Of a DNA stretch of 64,000 nt, positions 26,826 through 36,544 are shown piece by piece. This stretch comes from Paracoccaceae bacterium (lineage in GTDB: Bacteria > Pseudomonadota > Alphaproteobacteria > Rhodobacterales > Rhodobacteraceae): contig JAJEBQ010000056.1 in assembly GCA_022822495.1 (NCBI GenBank), positions 28,691 to 92,690 on the forward strand. The letters are read 5' to 3'. The notes under the pieces were generated by a model. That model saw nothing but the letters and a program-made list of their open reading frames with translations. It was not told the DNA's origin and did not search any database. A program made the position numbers and the translations under genes. Position 1 is the stretch's first letter; every line of letters begins with the position of its first letter.

Positions 26826-26943
26826 CAATAAAGTGTTCAAATTATTGACAGGCGAGTTCCAAAACAGTTTCACTCAAGATAAAAAGTGAATGACCAAATT
26901 TGCAACTATGATATGCTCAGAAACGGAGATGCCCAAGTAAAAC

Positions 26944-27576
26944 TTAAAGGCTACGAAAATCTACCAAGTTTCCAATTACGATAGGATCATTGCCGACTTT
27001 TCCTTCGTAGATAGGGACTTTCGTTATGTTTGGTTTGGAAATTTGCCCCCTCTGCCAAAACTTGTCAAAAAAGTCCTTGAAACCCTCATTATGATAATGA
27101 AGAGAGTTAATTCCGATGACACAAAAGGCGTTTGGTTTTGCAAGCATAAGGCAAAAATTCAGGGCTTGGGGGCCCAAATGCCCAAGCGTAAATGTACCAC
27201 AACTAACCAAGCCGTTGTATTTTCGAAGGCTGTTTGTGATTGGTCTCGTCAGATCCGCAATTTGTAAGTTTCGGTAGATATTTTTGTCCTTAGCTTTATG
27301 AATCATTGCCGGTGAAATATCAAAGCCATCAATAATCATGTCACTACCTGTAAAAAGTTCAGCTACAAGTCCTGTACCACAACCTAAATCAGCGATAGGT
27401 TGGTCATCAGAGTTTGAATATTTTAAAAAATGCTCTCCAACTAGACGCGGGTAAATATATTTATGTTCATTTACGAATTCTTCATCGTATGAGTGAGCCA
27501 TTTCGTCATAATAGCTGGCATGATTTTCGGGGGTGTTCAAATTATACGCATCTTCCAAATCAAGTTTGGGTTTCAT
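26944..27576 (-). CDS. class I SAM-dependent methyltransferase
   Basis: This 210-residue protein has motif I PIADLGCGTGLVAEL and the following acidic strand IIDGFDISPAMIHKAKDKN of the Rossmann methyltransferase fold, with a YDEMAHSYDEEF N-terminus common in methyltransferases acting on small molecules. The substrate cannot be inferred. It lies 47 bp downstream of parC on the same strand and could be co-transcribed with it. Confidence 0.82.
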   Translation of the reverse strand: MKPKLDLEDAYNLNTPENHASYYDEMAHSYDEEFVNEHKYIYPRLVGEHFLKYSNSDDQPIADLGCGTGLVAELFTGSDMIIDGFDISPAMIHKAKDKNIYRNLQIADLTRPITNSLRKYNGLVSCGTFTLGHLGPQALNFCLMLAKPNAFCVIGINSLHYHNEGFKDFFDKFWQRGQISKPNITKVPIYEGKVGNDPIVIGNLVDFRSL

Positions 27577-27623
27577 TGAACTAACGATCCATTATTTCTG
27601 GTTAATGAAACGCCAGAGGCATC

Positions 27624-29846
27624 TCAAGAAAATACATTTTTTTGGGGAAAGCCATGAGGTGGCTTTAATCCTTTTCCACCTCGCTTGCCGATCCATTTTG
27701 CAACTTCTTTGGCCTGTCGGACTTGTCCTTTTGGAGTTTGCCAGAACAATCCTTCTTCCAAAGCAAAAGATTTCATGTCTGATAAACGGGATTTCAACAC
27801 ATTCTGGAGGCGAACACCCGTCCCTTTCGCTTGTACCGGAACCTCAGAAAGAGGGATTACCAACATTTTTCTGTTTTCACCCACAAGGGCAAGATGGTCA
27901 CCTACTACAGGTACACAGGCTTTTCCGACATCACCTTTTTTGAGATTCAAAATCTGCTTTCCATTTCTTGTTTGGGCAAGAACCTCTCCTTCTTCAACGA
28001 TGAAGCCATTACCCTTTTCAGAAACCACCACCAATTGTCTTTCTGGATCATGGAACAGTAGGGCCAGGATTTCAACTTCATTGGGAAGATCTATCATCAA
28101 ACGAATTGGTTCCCCCAATCCCCTTCCTCCCGGTATTGAGGATGCCGGCAGGGAATAAAATCTACCGTTGGAACCAAAAATGATTAATTTATCCGTGGAT
28201 TGTCCATGACGGGCAAATTTGAGTGAATCACCGTCTCGAAACTTGAAATCCTGGTCAAAGGGTACATGCCCCCGAAAAAGCCTGATCCACCCAAGTTCAG
28301 AGCAAATAACGGTTACAGGTTCACTCTCAATGACATCTTCCAAATCAAAATCACCTGCGTCGGTCAGGTCAGAAAATGCAGTTCTCCTCTGACAAGCCGG
28401 GTTTTTGGCAAATACGGCTTTGATTGCTTTCAACTCATCACTGATTTTGTTTTTTTGTAATTCCTCGCTACCAATGAGATCATCCAATTCACACCTTTCC
28501 TTGGTGAGACTAATCTGCTCATTTTTCAACTCCATTTCCTCAAGTTTCCTCAAGCTTCTCAAGCGCATATTCAAAATGGCTTCGGCTTGCACATCAAGCA
28601 GCTCAAATTCTTCTATCAATGTGTCCTTTGGAGAATTTTCATATCGAATGATTTCAATCACCCTATCCAGATTCATAAAGGCTACTATGTATCCTTCTAA
28701 CAAAGTCAAACGATGGTCAATTTTATTAATTCTGAAATGGGCGCGTCGTTTGAGAATTACCAATCGGTGGTTTAGGAAAGCTTTCAAAATTTCCCAGGGG
28801 GTGCAAACCTTGGGGCGTTGACCATCAATCAGGACATTTAAATTCATGGAAAATCGGGATTCCATTTCAGTCAACTTGAATATCGCTTCCATGAGGGTTT
28901 CTGGTTCAATTTTACGGATTTTGGGTTCCAGAACTATTCGTATCGTTTCGGTTGATTCATCCCTGACATCAGCGAGTAATTGTGTTTTTTTATTTTGAAC
29001 CAGTTTGGCCAAGCTCTCAATGAGTTTTGACTTTTGAACCTGGTAAGGAATCTCGGTAACGACTATCTGCCATTGATTGCGCCCCAGATTTTCGACCTCC
29101 CATCTTGCTCTAACTCTAATTTGTCCTTTACCTGACAAATAGGCCTTTTCAATTTGATCCCTGGTACTTACGATGATTCCTCCAGTCGGGAAATCGGGGC
29201 CAGGCAATTTGGACATCCGTGTTGTTATAGGTGGGTCTGGATAGCGAATTAAATGAATACAAGTGTCACAGAGCTCAATTATGTTATGTGGGGGTATATT
29301 GGCAGCCATACCAACCGCAATCCCAGTTGAACCATTGGCAAGTAAATTTGGAAATGAAGACGGTAACAGAATAGGTTCTTCAAGTGTATCATCGTAATTT
29401 GGACGAAAATCGACAGAATCCTCATTCAATCCTTCAAGCAGACTTTCTGCGAAGGTCGTCAATCTTGCTTCGGTATATCTTGATGAAGCAGGTTTGTCTC
29501 CATCAATATTTCCAAAATTACCTTGTCCGTCAATCAAAGGATAACGGAGGTTGAACTCCTGAGCCATTCTTGCCAAAGCGTCATAAATGGCTTGTTCACC
29601 GTGGGGATGATAGTTGCCCATAACATCCCCGGAAATCTTGGCAGATTTTCGGAATCCACTGGTTGGGCTCAATTTGAGTTCTTTCATGGCATATAGAATT
29701 CTTCTTTGAACTGGTTTTAGACCATCTCGTGCATCAGGTAATGCTCTGTGCATGATTGTCGAAAGAGCGTATTGTAGGTATCTTTCACTGATAGCCTTGC
29801 TCAGAGGGATATCTTGGGAGAAATGATCAAAAAGGTCTTTTGCCAT
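27624..29846 (-). CDS. parC: DNA topoisomerase IV subunit A
   Basis: This 740-residue protein decatenates daughter chromosomes together with ParE. It begins with the GyrA/ParC N-terminal domain (ISERYLQYALSTIMHRALPDARDGLKPVQRRILYAM), has the catalytic tyrosine in SRYTEARL near residue 122, GNFGNIDGDKPA, and a divergent C-terminal beta-propeller. The short C-terminal domain without a GyrA box (QRRGGKG) and the length support ParC over GyrA. The region before the start has no strong ribosome binding site. ParE is not in the window. Confidence 0.93.
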   Translation of the reverse strand: MAKDLFDHFSQDIPLSKAISERYLQYALSTIMHRALPDARDGLKPVQRRILYAMKELKLSPTSGFRKSAKISGDVMGNYHPHGEQAIYDALARMAQEFNLRYPLIDGQGNFGNIDGDKPASSRYTEARLTTFAESLLEGLNEDSVDFRPNYDDTLEEPILLPSSFPNLLANGSTGIAVGMAANIPPHNIIELCDTCIHLIRYPDPPITTRMSKLPGPDFPTGGIIVSTRDQIEKAYLSGKGQIRVRARWEVENLGRNQWQIVVTEIPYQVQKSKLIESLAKLVQNKKTQLLADVRDESTETIRIVLEPKIRKIEPETLMEAIFKLTEMESRFSMNLNVLIDGQRPKVCTPWEILKAFLNHRLVILKRRAHFRINKIDHRLTLLEGYIVAFMNLDRVIEIIRYENSPKDTLIEEFELLDVQAEAILNMRLRSLRKLEEMELKNEQISLTKERCELDDLIGSEELQKNKISDELKAIKAVFAKNPACQRRTAFSDLTDAGDFDLEDVIESEPVTVICSELGWIRLFRGHVPFDQDFKFRDGDSLKFARHGQSTDKLIIFGSNGRFYSLPASSIPGGRGLGEPIRLMIDLPNEVEILALLFHDPERQLVVVSEKGNGFIVEEGEVLAQTRNGKQILNLKKGDVGKACVPVVGDHLALVGENRKMLVIPLSEVPVQAKGTGVRLQNVLKSRLSDMKSFALEEGLFWQTPKGQVRQAKEVAKWIGKRGGKGLKPPHGFPQKNVFS

Positions 29847-30377
29847 TAAAATTGAGATTCCATAGGGTAAAATGAATTAATATAAGCCATTATTACTATA
29901 TTAAATTTTGCTTAAACTAATTGAAGTAATTTATGATTCCATGAAGAAATCAGCCTTCACTGCATTTTAGTGTTGATAACTTAGCCAACAAATTTTGATT
30001 AGTAGTTTGCTTGGAATGATTACCCTATAAACAAGTCTAAAATCAATTATGGCTGGGGTTCCAAAATCAGCAAACCAGTTTTCGCTATAATGCAAATTTT
30101 GCCGTTTTTTGCAATTCCTGATTGATGATTCGAAAAAAGCAATTCAAAAACAACATTATATGGTTTGCCAGCCATAGTCGGCATCGTACAGTTCCTGGAG
30201 GTCCATGGAAAAACCTTTCATCTTTTTAAAATTAGCCGGATAAACCCGGACCATGAAAATAATCCGGTTTCGGGTGAAGTGCTCATTCAACAAGGATAAA
30301 CCTGTCCTACGGAACATGCCACAGGTAATTGATGGGTATACACAAAAACCAGATTTCAGGACAATTCCGGGGTCGCA
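29847..30377. other. intergenic region, no gene recognised
   Basis: This 530-bp AT-rich stretch lies between parC and the CoiA-like gene. A pair of inverted repeats, TATGGCTGG at 30048-30056 and CCAGCCATA at 30168-30176, encloses a further inverted pair (GCAAACCAG and TGGTTTGC). It might be a small degenerate element or a structured transcript; nothing else stands out. Confidence 0.35.
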
Positions 30378-31379
30378 TCAAAACTCCTGCCCGCGGTATT
30401 TTCCTAATTTGGACACCGACTTGATCGGTGTACAATTGGTATATACGATACAGGAGTCCTTCCTGCCGGTCAATTCGCCATGCAGGTCTTCATCACCCTG
30501 ACCGAAATGGGCAACATGGTGTTCACAGTAAACGCAGTCGATGATCCTTATCTGGTGCCGTCCGTGGTAGACATTGAGGGGGCAGTGGTCCACCACATCC
30601 CAACCGATGCCACCATACGGCCACCTTACCTCCAATTTGCTCCTGGCATCCTTGACTCGCCTGAAAAATTCCCGTTTCCGCCCTTCTCTCCGCATGACAT
30701 CTTTCCTCTCGCCCTTTGGGCATGACAGCCATCGGCGGGGCGCAGGTTTCGGTCCATCACCAACGACAAGGCCCTCGAGTTCCGGTAAGCTGATATCACG
30801 TGGGGTTTTCGAAAGATCAATCTCAATGCATGGCTGTTTTCTCCGGCGGATTTCCTTTCTCTTTTCTACATCCGTTTCGTGGGAAACCCTGATCTCCACC
30901 AAGAGCTGACGTCTCTCCCTTTCAAGAATGATATCTGGACGAATTCCCTGCAGCGATTCCTCTACCAGGATATCATCGGCGGAAATTTCAATGGCTTCAA
31001 ACAATGCCTCACTGGCTTCATTGCAAAGATCCGTATGCATTGGGTTGCACAAAATGGAGCTGGCGAGGTATTCCTTGTCCGGTTCGTCTTCCTGCCCATA
31101 TTCCCTGTCATGGAAAGCCGGCAGGACAATTTTTTTTCTGTCTCTGAGAATCTGCTTGGCAGCAAGATGGATATGGGTCTCTCCCATGTTATTGCAGTCG
31201 CTCTGGACATCATGGGCGAAATGCCAGGCCCGAATTTCTCCCTGCCTCGCTACCAGCGGGTGACCACAGGCTGCACAGACACAACCACACTTCCTGCCAC
31301 GTTCTACTTCATTGATGCCGACACACTGTCCATCCCTTACTCCAATGCGTACATGTTTGTCTGATTGGGAAACCATCAC
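30378..31379 (-). CDS. CoiA-like nuclease-domain protein
   Basis: This 333-residue protein has an N-terminal zinc-ribbon/His region (CVCAACGHPLVARQGEIRAWHFAHD ... CNNMGETHIHLAAKQIL) and a central nuclease-like strand pattern RPDIILERERRQLLVEIRVSH. This is the architecture of competence-protein CoiA-like families (PD-(D/E)xK superfamily; here E-x-R in place of E-x-K). A C-terminal CVYCEHH pair may bind zinc. It overlaps the upstream broken gene by 4 bp, is GC-richer than its neighbours and sits in an accessory island. Competence, phage or defence functions are all possible. Confidence 0.7.
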   Translation of the reverse strand: MMVSQSDKHVRIGVRDGQCVGINEVERGRKCGCVCAACGHPLVARQGEIRAWHFAHDVQSDCNNMGETHIHLAAKQILRDRKKIVLPAFHDREYGQEDEPDKEYLASSILCNPMHTDLCNEASEALFEAIEISADDILVEESLQGIRPDIILERERRQLLVEIRVSHETDVEKRKEIRRRKQPCIEIDLSKTPRDISLPELEGLVVGDGPKPAPRRWLSCPKGERKDVMRREGRKREFFRRVKDARSKLEVRWPYGGIGWDVVDHCPLNVYHGRHQIRIIDCVYCEHHVAHFGQGDEDLHGELTGRKDSCIVYTNCTPIKSVSKLGKYRGQEF

Positions 31380-31940
31380 TCTTGACCTTTCTGCCCTGAA
31401 CTTGTACAGAATATAACGGTCAGGATGTTGCAGGGCAAGACAAAAACACAGGGTGCTAGCGAATCCTGGAGGAGGCCGTTGATATTCGACCTAGGCAGGT
31501 TTTCCGGATCCCAAAAGTGAATAGGTTTACTGCCGCTTCCCGGGTATTTGGGAATGCACCGGATGAATTCCCCATCCTCCTGCTTCACGACAAAATAGAT
31601 ATACCTTTTTGTATAAGCATGGAACGGACGACCCCTAGACCTTCCAGTAGCAGGGTAGAACACCCTGTCCAGTTCGGCCTCATAAGTCATGAGGGGCCCG
31701 TTGTCCTTGGGAAAACCACCCCGTCCAGCTTCTCGCTATTCTTCTTCAGCAGGGGTTCAAGCAGCGTGCGCCATGTATGGCCCCGGTTTCATCAGGCATT
31801 GATCGTTTATATGCGGCCAGCAGCTCCTTGACTTCCCCCGGTATTTCCATCCCGTTGTTGCGCAGGAGATTGAAGGTACGGGTCGTCAGCTTGCACTCTC
31901 CGATACGAACGTATTTCCAATTGATTGGTCCTGCTGTCAT
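31376..31940 (-). pseudogene. unknown accessory protein, two frameshifts
   Basis: ATG 31940 has a strong GGAGGGAG site. The product starts MTAGPINWKYVRIGECKLTTRTFNLL, then needs a frame change near 31775 (GHTWRTLLEPLLKKNSEKLDGVV) and another near 31705 (FPKDNGPLMTYEAELDRVFYPATG) to continue to the stop at 31376, which overlaps the CoiA-like start. All three segments look protein-like, so I read this as one ~185-residue gene with two frameshifts. No family is recognised. Confidence 0.55.
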
Positions 31941-31999
31941 TTTCTCCCTCCTTGTCGATGGGGTTCAACAAGACTGCCGGTCTTACGGTCTATTCCAAC

Positions 32000-32173
32000 C
32001 TAACCCAGTACGCCGATGATGATTATGACCGCCGCTACCACAACTCCAATTATCCACTTGGTTTGGGCATCGTTTCGTTTGGCGGCATCCGTATTGATCC
32101 GTTCAATATCAGTCCGCATGGCGTTTTGATCTGATCGAATTTCCTTCAGGGTTGCATCAACATTGGCTTCCAT
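32000..32173 (-). CDS. small coiled-coil protein with C-terminal membrane anchor
   Basis: A 57-residue product (MEANVDATLKEIRSDQ ... RINTDAAKRNDAQTK) with heptad-like spacing followed by one hydrophobic segment WIIGVVVAAVIIIIGVLG ending at TAG. The frame extends about 17 codons upstream without an ATG. The shape recalls DUF1640/XhlA-type proteins of phages and islands. It lies between the toxin gene and the broken accessory gene on the same strand. Confidence 0.5.
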   Translation of the reverse strand: MEANVDATLKEIRSDQNAMRTDIERINTDAAKRNDAQTKWIIGVVVAAVIIIIGVLG

Positions 32174-32235
32174 GAGTTTAAAATCCTTCTTCAGAAGTTC
32201 TATTCGCTTTTCAACTTCACCAAGCCTTTACCTAT

Positions 32236-32496
32236 TCACCTAGAGTGCTTCCGATAAATATTTTTACGATGCCCAACAGCCGTAATTTCTACTTTGTCAT
32301 CTGTAAAATTGTAGATGACGCGGTAATTTCCCACCCTAGCAGAGTAATCTGTATTGCCTTTTAACTTCTTTCCTCGATCTGGCGTTTCACATAACTTCTC
32401 CATCTCTTGAATAAGTTTTTTGGTATCTGATTGATTGGTTTTTAAAAGTCTCTTCAATTGTTTTTCGGCAGTCGAAGTGAAATCAAGATTGCGCAT
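32236..32496 (-). CDS. RelE/YoeB-type toxin
   Basis: This 86-residue basic protein has the RelE/ParE-fold pattern: FTSTAEKQLKRLLKTNQ, GKKLKGNTDYSARVGNYRVIYNFTDDKVEITAVGHRKNIYRK. The late Arg-Tyr-His-Arg residues are typical of ribosome-dependent mRNA interferases. It overlaps the upstream antitoxin gene by 14 bp. Whether it targets mRNA or gyrase cannot be decided by eye, but GNYRVIYNF and GHRKNIYRK favour the RelE branch. Confidence 0.85.
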   Translation of the reverse strand: MRNLDFTSTAEKQLKRLLKTNQSDTKKLIQEMEKLCETPDRGKKLKGNTDYSARVGNYRVIYNFTDDKVEITAVGHRKNIYRKHSR

Positions 32497-32740
32497 TCTT
32501 AATGAGTGCTACCAGTTCCCTAGATTTTTCCACACCAATAAAACCCTTTTTCCTGGCGTCCTCGGACATTTTGCCCCAATACCGATCTTCTTCTTCGGTA
32601 TCTCTCCGGATACAAGACTCCAAGGCTTCAGCCACATAAGTCTTCACGCTCTTGCCACTGGCCTGGGCTATCTCTTTCAATTCCTCGTGTAAATCAGGCA
32701 AAAGATCAATTGATAACTTGGTCGATGTTTTGGTTCCCAT
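32483..32740 (-). CDS. ribbon-helix-helix antitoxin (RelB-like)
   Basis: This 85-residue protein has an N-terminal RHH motif (TKLSIDLLPDLHEELKEIAQASGKSVKTYVAEALESCIRRD) and an acidic C-terminal tail that would wrap the toxin. It is upstream of and overlaps the toxin gene by 14 bp, the usual antitoxin-first order. It would also repress its own promoter. The pair may stabilise this accessory island. Confidence 0.82.
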   Translation of the reverse strand: MGTKTSTKLSIDLLPDLHEELKEIAQASGKSVKTYVAEALESCIRRDTEEEDRYWGKMSEDARKKGFIGVEKSRELVALIKNAQS

Positions 32741-33256
32741 GATACGCGATCCCTATCAAAGAAGAATATAAGATAACATATAAGCACAACACACTGTCTT
32801 TGTCAACTAGCACCCCACTCTGCAGTCATTGAAAACAGAAAGGGATTGCTGGGCAATTCTGCCTGCACCTCATCAACCAGCCGTCCCCGAGTGGCCTCAC
32901 GACTAGGTCGTTTGATCTCCTACCGCTGAACAGTCTCTTTAGTCAGGACTGTAAATTGGAAAAAAAAGTCAACCGAAGATCAGTTTCTTAAAGTAGCAAG
33001 GATTGAAATTTTACAAGAAGAGTTGATATACTCCACTAAATTACTCCACAGCGTCCTGATTAAAAGGGGCTATCGGACTGTGTACGAGGATGGCGAAGAG
33101 CGTCTTACCGGTCAAGTCGGTTTTATGCGTGTTGTATACTTTAAGCATTTTCCTGTAATCAGGGAGTACTTTCTGGTGACTATTAAGATTGCGACCTCTA
33201 AATTTTGCGTAACTTTCATCCTTGTTGATAATTCTTGACGCTTCAAAAAAGTATTT
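32741..33256. other. intergenic region, no gene recognised
   Basis: This 516-bp stretch lies between the antitoxin promoter and the IS66 left end. A plus-strand frame at 33023-33238 (71 codons) has no recognisable features and no ribosome binding site. Confidence 0.4.
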
Positions 33257-33397
33257 GTAACTATTCAGCGCCCCTTTTATGAAGTTGTCTTTTAGGCAGG
33301 AATGCCTCCCGATGCAATGGCCTTATTGATGCCAATGTCTCACGTGGTGATGGTCGCTCGTTACCGGCTTGCGATGGCCTGGCACTCCGAAAGGGTT

Positions 33398-34745
33398 CTA
33401 TCCAGGTGCCTGAACGGGAATATCCACCTCAAGCCTGTCGACAAGATCCTCCCGTGACGTGCGAAGTGTTTCCGGCATGTTCCAACCCTGCTTGCGGGCG
33501 GTCGCAAGAACCGTCCGGATGAGGGTACGGTTGAGGGCTCCCTGTCTGTTGCGGAAACGCCCCGATATCTTCTGCTGAACCTTTCCCATCCGAACCGCCA
33601 ATTCGGCCATGTTGTTCGTGGCGGGCACCTGCGGGTTGCAGGTGTTATTTCTCACAATAAATCGTCACGTAACCCCGGTTTTTTATCAAATTAATTCAGC
33701 GCCGATTTACTGATAGATTGAATTAATTTGAGAATCGTCCTCTTTCCTTTCCAAGTAGTCCCTTTTTCCAAGTAGCAAAGTCCCCGAATTCGAGATCACA
33801 CCCTTGTCGATCAGATAATCGGTAAGGCGACGGGCCGTTAAGGCAAGCCTGTCTTCCATTTGACAGCTACCGACCTCGGGGCAGGTGGTGGCAAGTTTCC
33901 CTAACAGGTCGGCATCGCAAAGGAGGACGTCCAGCAATCATGGACGACAACACCCAGGGCTGCAAGCATCACATCGCCACGACCCTTGCCAATCCACAGA
34001 TACGTCAGAAGATGGGTACACGCAACATGCAGCCAGTGCAACCGGCCCTCGATCCTCAACCCGGTCTCGTCCATGTGCTTGACCCGGGCCTTAACAACAC
34101 CTGCCCTGATCGTGTCCACGAGACCACCGTAGGCACGGGCCCGACGGGACACCATGTTCACAACCGTTCCTGGCGACACCTTCACACCGAAAAGATCCCT
34201 TAAGGACTCAACCAGACGCTTCACCGGAAGGAGTTGATGGGTATTGAGATAAAGAACCAGTCCCGTCAGATGGGGACCATACGGCACCGGAGATCCGACA
34301 CCCTCTGGAAAGGAGGCTTTGGTGTCCCCGTTACACTGCGAGCAAATGCCGACACAAGCACGATGATCCACAACACGCAAGGGCAACGGTTCCGGTAGGT
34401 CCTGCACCTGGCGTGTCTCAAACCCGACCGACATCCCTTCATCCAGGGTGTGGCCACAATGGGCACAGGCAGGGGGGCCTCAACATGGTCGGGATTCTCC
34501 GAACGGAGCAGCGTTGTCCCCTTGCGTCCCTTCTGTCCACCGGGCTTGCGTCCCTTCACAGGGGTGCGTTTCGGTGCCCGGGGGTTCCTTAATCTGTCAC
34601 TTGACGGAGGCTTGCTGCTGTTGGTGCTGTTCAAGCCAAGACGACGTTCCAATTCGGAGATCAACACCGCTTGCCTCGCTACGGTGTTCTCCAATTCCCG
34701 TATCCGTGCATCCGTGACCGCAAGGGCTTCAACCAAAGCCTGCAC
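33398..34745 (-). pseudogene. IS66-family transposase TnpC, broken
   Basis: The N-terminal leucine-zipper segment (RIRELENTVARQAVLISELERRLGLNSTNSSKPPSSDRL ... KGRKPGGQKGRKG) and the core (PYGPHLTGLVLYLNTHQLLPVKRLVESLRDLFGVKVSPGTV) lie in different frames, joined by a frameshift near 34430. The catalytic core breaks at 33901. After a foreign repeat the C-terminal NNMAELAVRMGKVQQKISGRFRN resumes to 33398. Much of the DDE core is deleted. Confidence 0.85.
33642..33775. repeat. short GTGTT-type element, copy D (one end)
   Basis: It starts GTGTTATTTCTCACAATAAA and matches copy A in reverse complement through CGTAACCCCGGTTTTTTATC and the TTTCCTTTCCAAGTAGTCCC core, which it shares with copy C. It lies inside the IS66 transposase; its distal GTGTT end is not recognisable. 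Confidence 0.6.
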
Positions 34746-35195
34746 ATCCGTCGTAGGAAAAAAAGGAAAACGTAACTATCTGTCTGTATCAAAAACCACT
34801 GCTAACGAATTGTTGGCCTCAAGGGCATGTGTTGGACGTGCGGACTATGCCGTCTTTTCATGGCCAACACGTGGGCTCGACTTTCAGAATGTCAACAGGA
34901 ACAATCCAATCCTTCAGATTATTGAAAATATTGGGTACCTGAATAGTTACCAAAAGATTTCCTTGGAATCGCAGGGATAAGAAGGATGCAAAACAGGGTA
35001 GATCCATATGTGGTGGCTTTAGCTAAAAGCGAAACTTCATTGATAAACGAATGCATAGTTGTATGCAAAGAAACAATGATCAGTCGTCCAAACCGCAACC
35101 CCCCTGTGGCATGTAAACATTTGGGGATTACATACTTGAATATACATAATTCTCTCTGATCCCCTTTACATCGTTATTCACACGATCCCTCCAAA

Positions 35196-35227
35196 TAAAA
35201 AGGGCGGTCTTGATACCACCCTTTTTT
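35196..35227 (-). terminator. rho-independent terminator of the 35226-35645 gene
   Basis: On the minus strand GGGTGGT pairs with ACCGCCC (one T-G wobble) around a 6-base loop, followed by TTTTTATTT. It starts at the stop codon of the membrane passenger gene. Confidence 0.75.
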
Positions 35228-35645
35228 ATTTTTCGGTTGGGTATTTAGTTGGATTTTCTCCACAACTTCTACATTTATTTGAAGGATGGTCCATTTTTGG
35301 ATGGGGGATTTCATATAATTTATCCTTTAATCTCACTGTTTTTTCTGGATGAAATAACTCAGGCATACCTGTCAATGTAGTATCCCATCTTTGTATTACT
35401 TGTCTTTGAGATTCATATTCTTCAATACTATCATCTATTTTTCTATTCGATTGCTTCACAAAAATAACAATAAATATGATCTCCAAAACAATATAGAGAA
35501 TGATCAAAGTTATAGTCAGCAAGGAAAACTCCTCTATAAGAGCAATAATTATTGGAATCATGTCTTTAACCACAAGAATGATTCTAGCAGTTGACGATAG
35601 CCAGAAATAAGCTTCTTTAATAGAAGAATATAATTTTCTAAACAT
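35226..35645 (-). CDS. passenger gene 1: hypothetical membrane protein
   Basis: This 139-residue protein has two long hydrophobic stretches between residues ~20 and 65 (ARIILVVKDMIPIIIALI and LLTITLIILYIVLEIIFIVIFV) and a charged cytoplasmic-looking C-terminus ending with a CRSCGENP pair. No family is recognised. It lies inside the IS1595 transposon, divergent from passenger gene 2, and ends at a clear terminator. It may be a cargo gene with host-interaction or immunity function, but nothing in the sequence says which. Confidence 0.65.
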   Translation of the reverse strand: MFRKLYSSIKEAYFWLSSTARIILVVKDMIPIIIALIEEFSLLTITLIILYIVLEIIFIVIFVKQSNRKIDDSIEEYESQRQVIQRWDTTLTGMPELFHPEKTVRLKDKLYEIPHPKMDHPSNKCRSCGENPTKYPTEK

Positions 35646-35913
35646 CCTAAAATCTCATTTATAAATTCAATTCTACTATCCATTAAATATCTCCTAAAAT
35701 AAAAAAGGAAACCTCATAAAAGTTCCCTAAAATCTATGTAAATTTTTAGATACCTAAGGTATCAGTAAATAAAAGAGCAAGTTTTCCTGCCCATTGTACA
35801 ATCATTTCTATTTCATAAAATTCCTCTGTTTACACTAATCCATAAACCGCTTGACTTTACCCCCCCCCCCCCATCGTGTAAAGGGTTTTATTTTTGTTAT
35901 TAATGGGGTTATT

Positions 35914-36462
35914 GTGAAAAGATTAATTGGTTTCTCATTAGCATTTCTAGTATTCAGTTCACCAATATATGCAGGCTGGATTTCGGAGGTTGTAAAAGAT
36001 GATATGACAGATGAAGAAAGCTTAGTTATTATTTCAGATCAAGGAGCCATAATTAATTGTGGACTTACTGAAACTTATTCGAGTTCTGGTCACACAATAG
36101 GTGTTGGCTTTCTTATTCCTGGCGGAGGAAGAGTCTATAAAGACAGATACAGAGTTCAATACAGGTTTGATAAAGAACAAGCCAGTAGTATTTATCTTGA
36201 AAAAATGAGAAGCGGCGATGGATTATTCTTTCGAACAGAATCACAAGAATATATCGATCATTGGGGTGAGGACAGTGTGCTGTATGAAATAGGGATCGAG
36301 AGGTTAGCAGAGCAAACCAATTTCATCAAGAAAATGATTGCAAAAAATCGTCTTCTAATTCGTATGCCAACTGGTAGTGGTTCTACAGTGGATATGACAG
36401 TAAGTTTGATTGGCTTATCTAAACATTTAACACCTAATCTAGAATACTGTGGGTTAAAATAA
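35914..36462 (+). CDS. passenger gene 2: hypothetical secreted protein
   Basis: I start this at GTG 35914, preceded by AATGGGG, because it gives a classical signal peptide (MKRLIGFSLAFLVFSSPIYAG, cleavage near residue 20). The mature part of ~162 residues (WISEVVKDDMTDEESLVIISDQGAIINCGLTETYSSS ... VQYRFDKEQASSIYLEKM) is beta-rich and unlike families I know. A run of 13 cytosines (35860-35872) lies ~41 bp upstream, and the open frame formally extends through it to 35851, which may affect expression. It is cargo of the IS1595 transposon. Confidence 0.7.
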   Translation: MKRLIGFSLAFLVFSSPIYAGWISEVVKDDMTDEESLVIISDQGAIINCGLTETYSSSGHTIGVGFLIPGGGRVYKDRYRVQYRFDKEQASSIYLEKMRSGDGLFFRTESQEYIDHWGEDSVLYEIGIERLAEQTNFIKKMIAKNRLLIRMPTGSGSTVDMTVSLIGLSKHLTPNLEYCGLK

Positions 36463-36544
36463 AAATACCTACTGACTGGTAAGGTATGCTATCAATTTTA
36501 AACAGATAAACCACAAAAATCTTCTAATCGGTTGATTTTCAGTT

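Larger units (their letters stand above)
33257..34950 (-). mobile_element. IS66-family element (single tnpC type), degraded
   Basis: Inverted ends GTAACTATTCAG at 33257 and CTGAATAGTTAC ending at 34950 bracket an IS66 tnpC gene. No target duplication is apparent (left flank AAGTATTT, right flank CAAAAGAT). No tnpA or tnpB genes are present, as in the ISBst12 subgroup. A short GTGTT-type repeat interrupts it at 33642. Confidence 0.6.

Noticed and set aside
34450..34980. A 176-codon plus-strand frame overlapping the IS66 transposase N-terminus.
   Set aside because: Its first two thirds are antisense to TnpC, and the remainder has no recognisable domain.
35226..36462. The two transposon cargo genes as a toxin-antitoxin pair.
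   Set aside because: They are divergent, separated by ~270 bp, and one is secreted; nothing resembles a known toxin or antitoxin.
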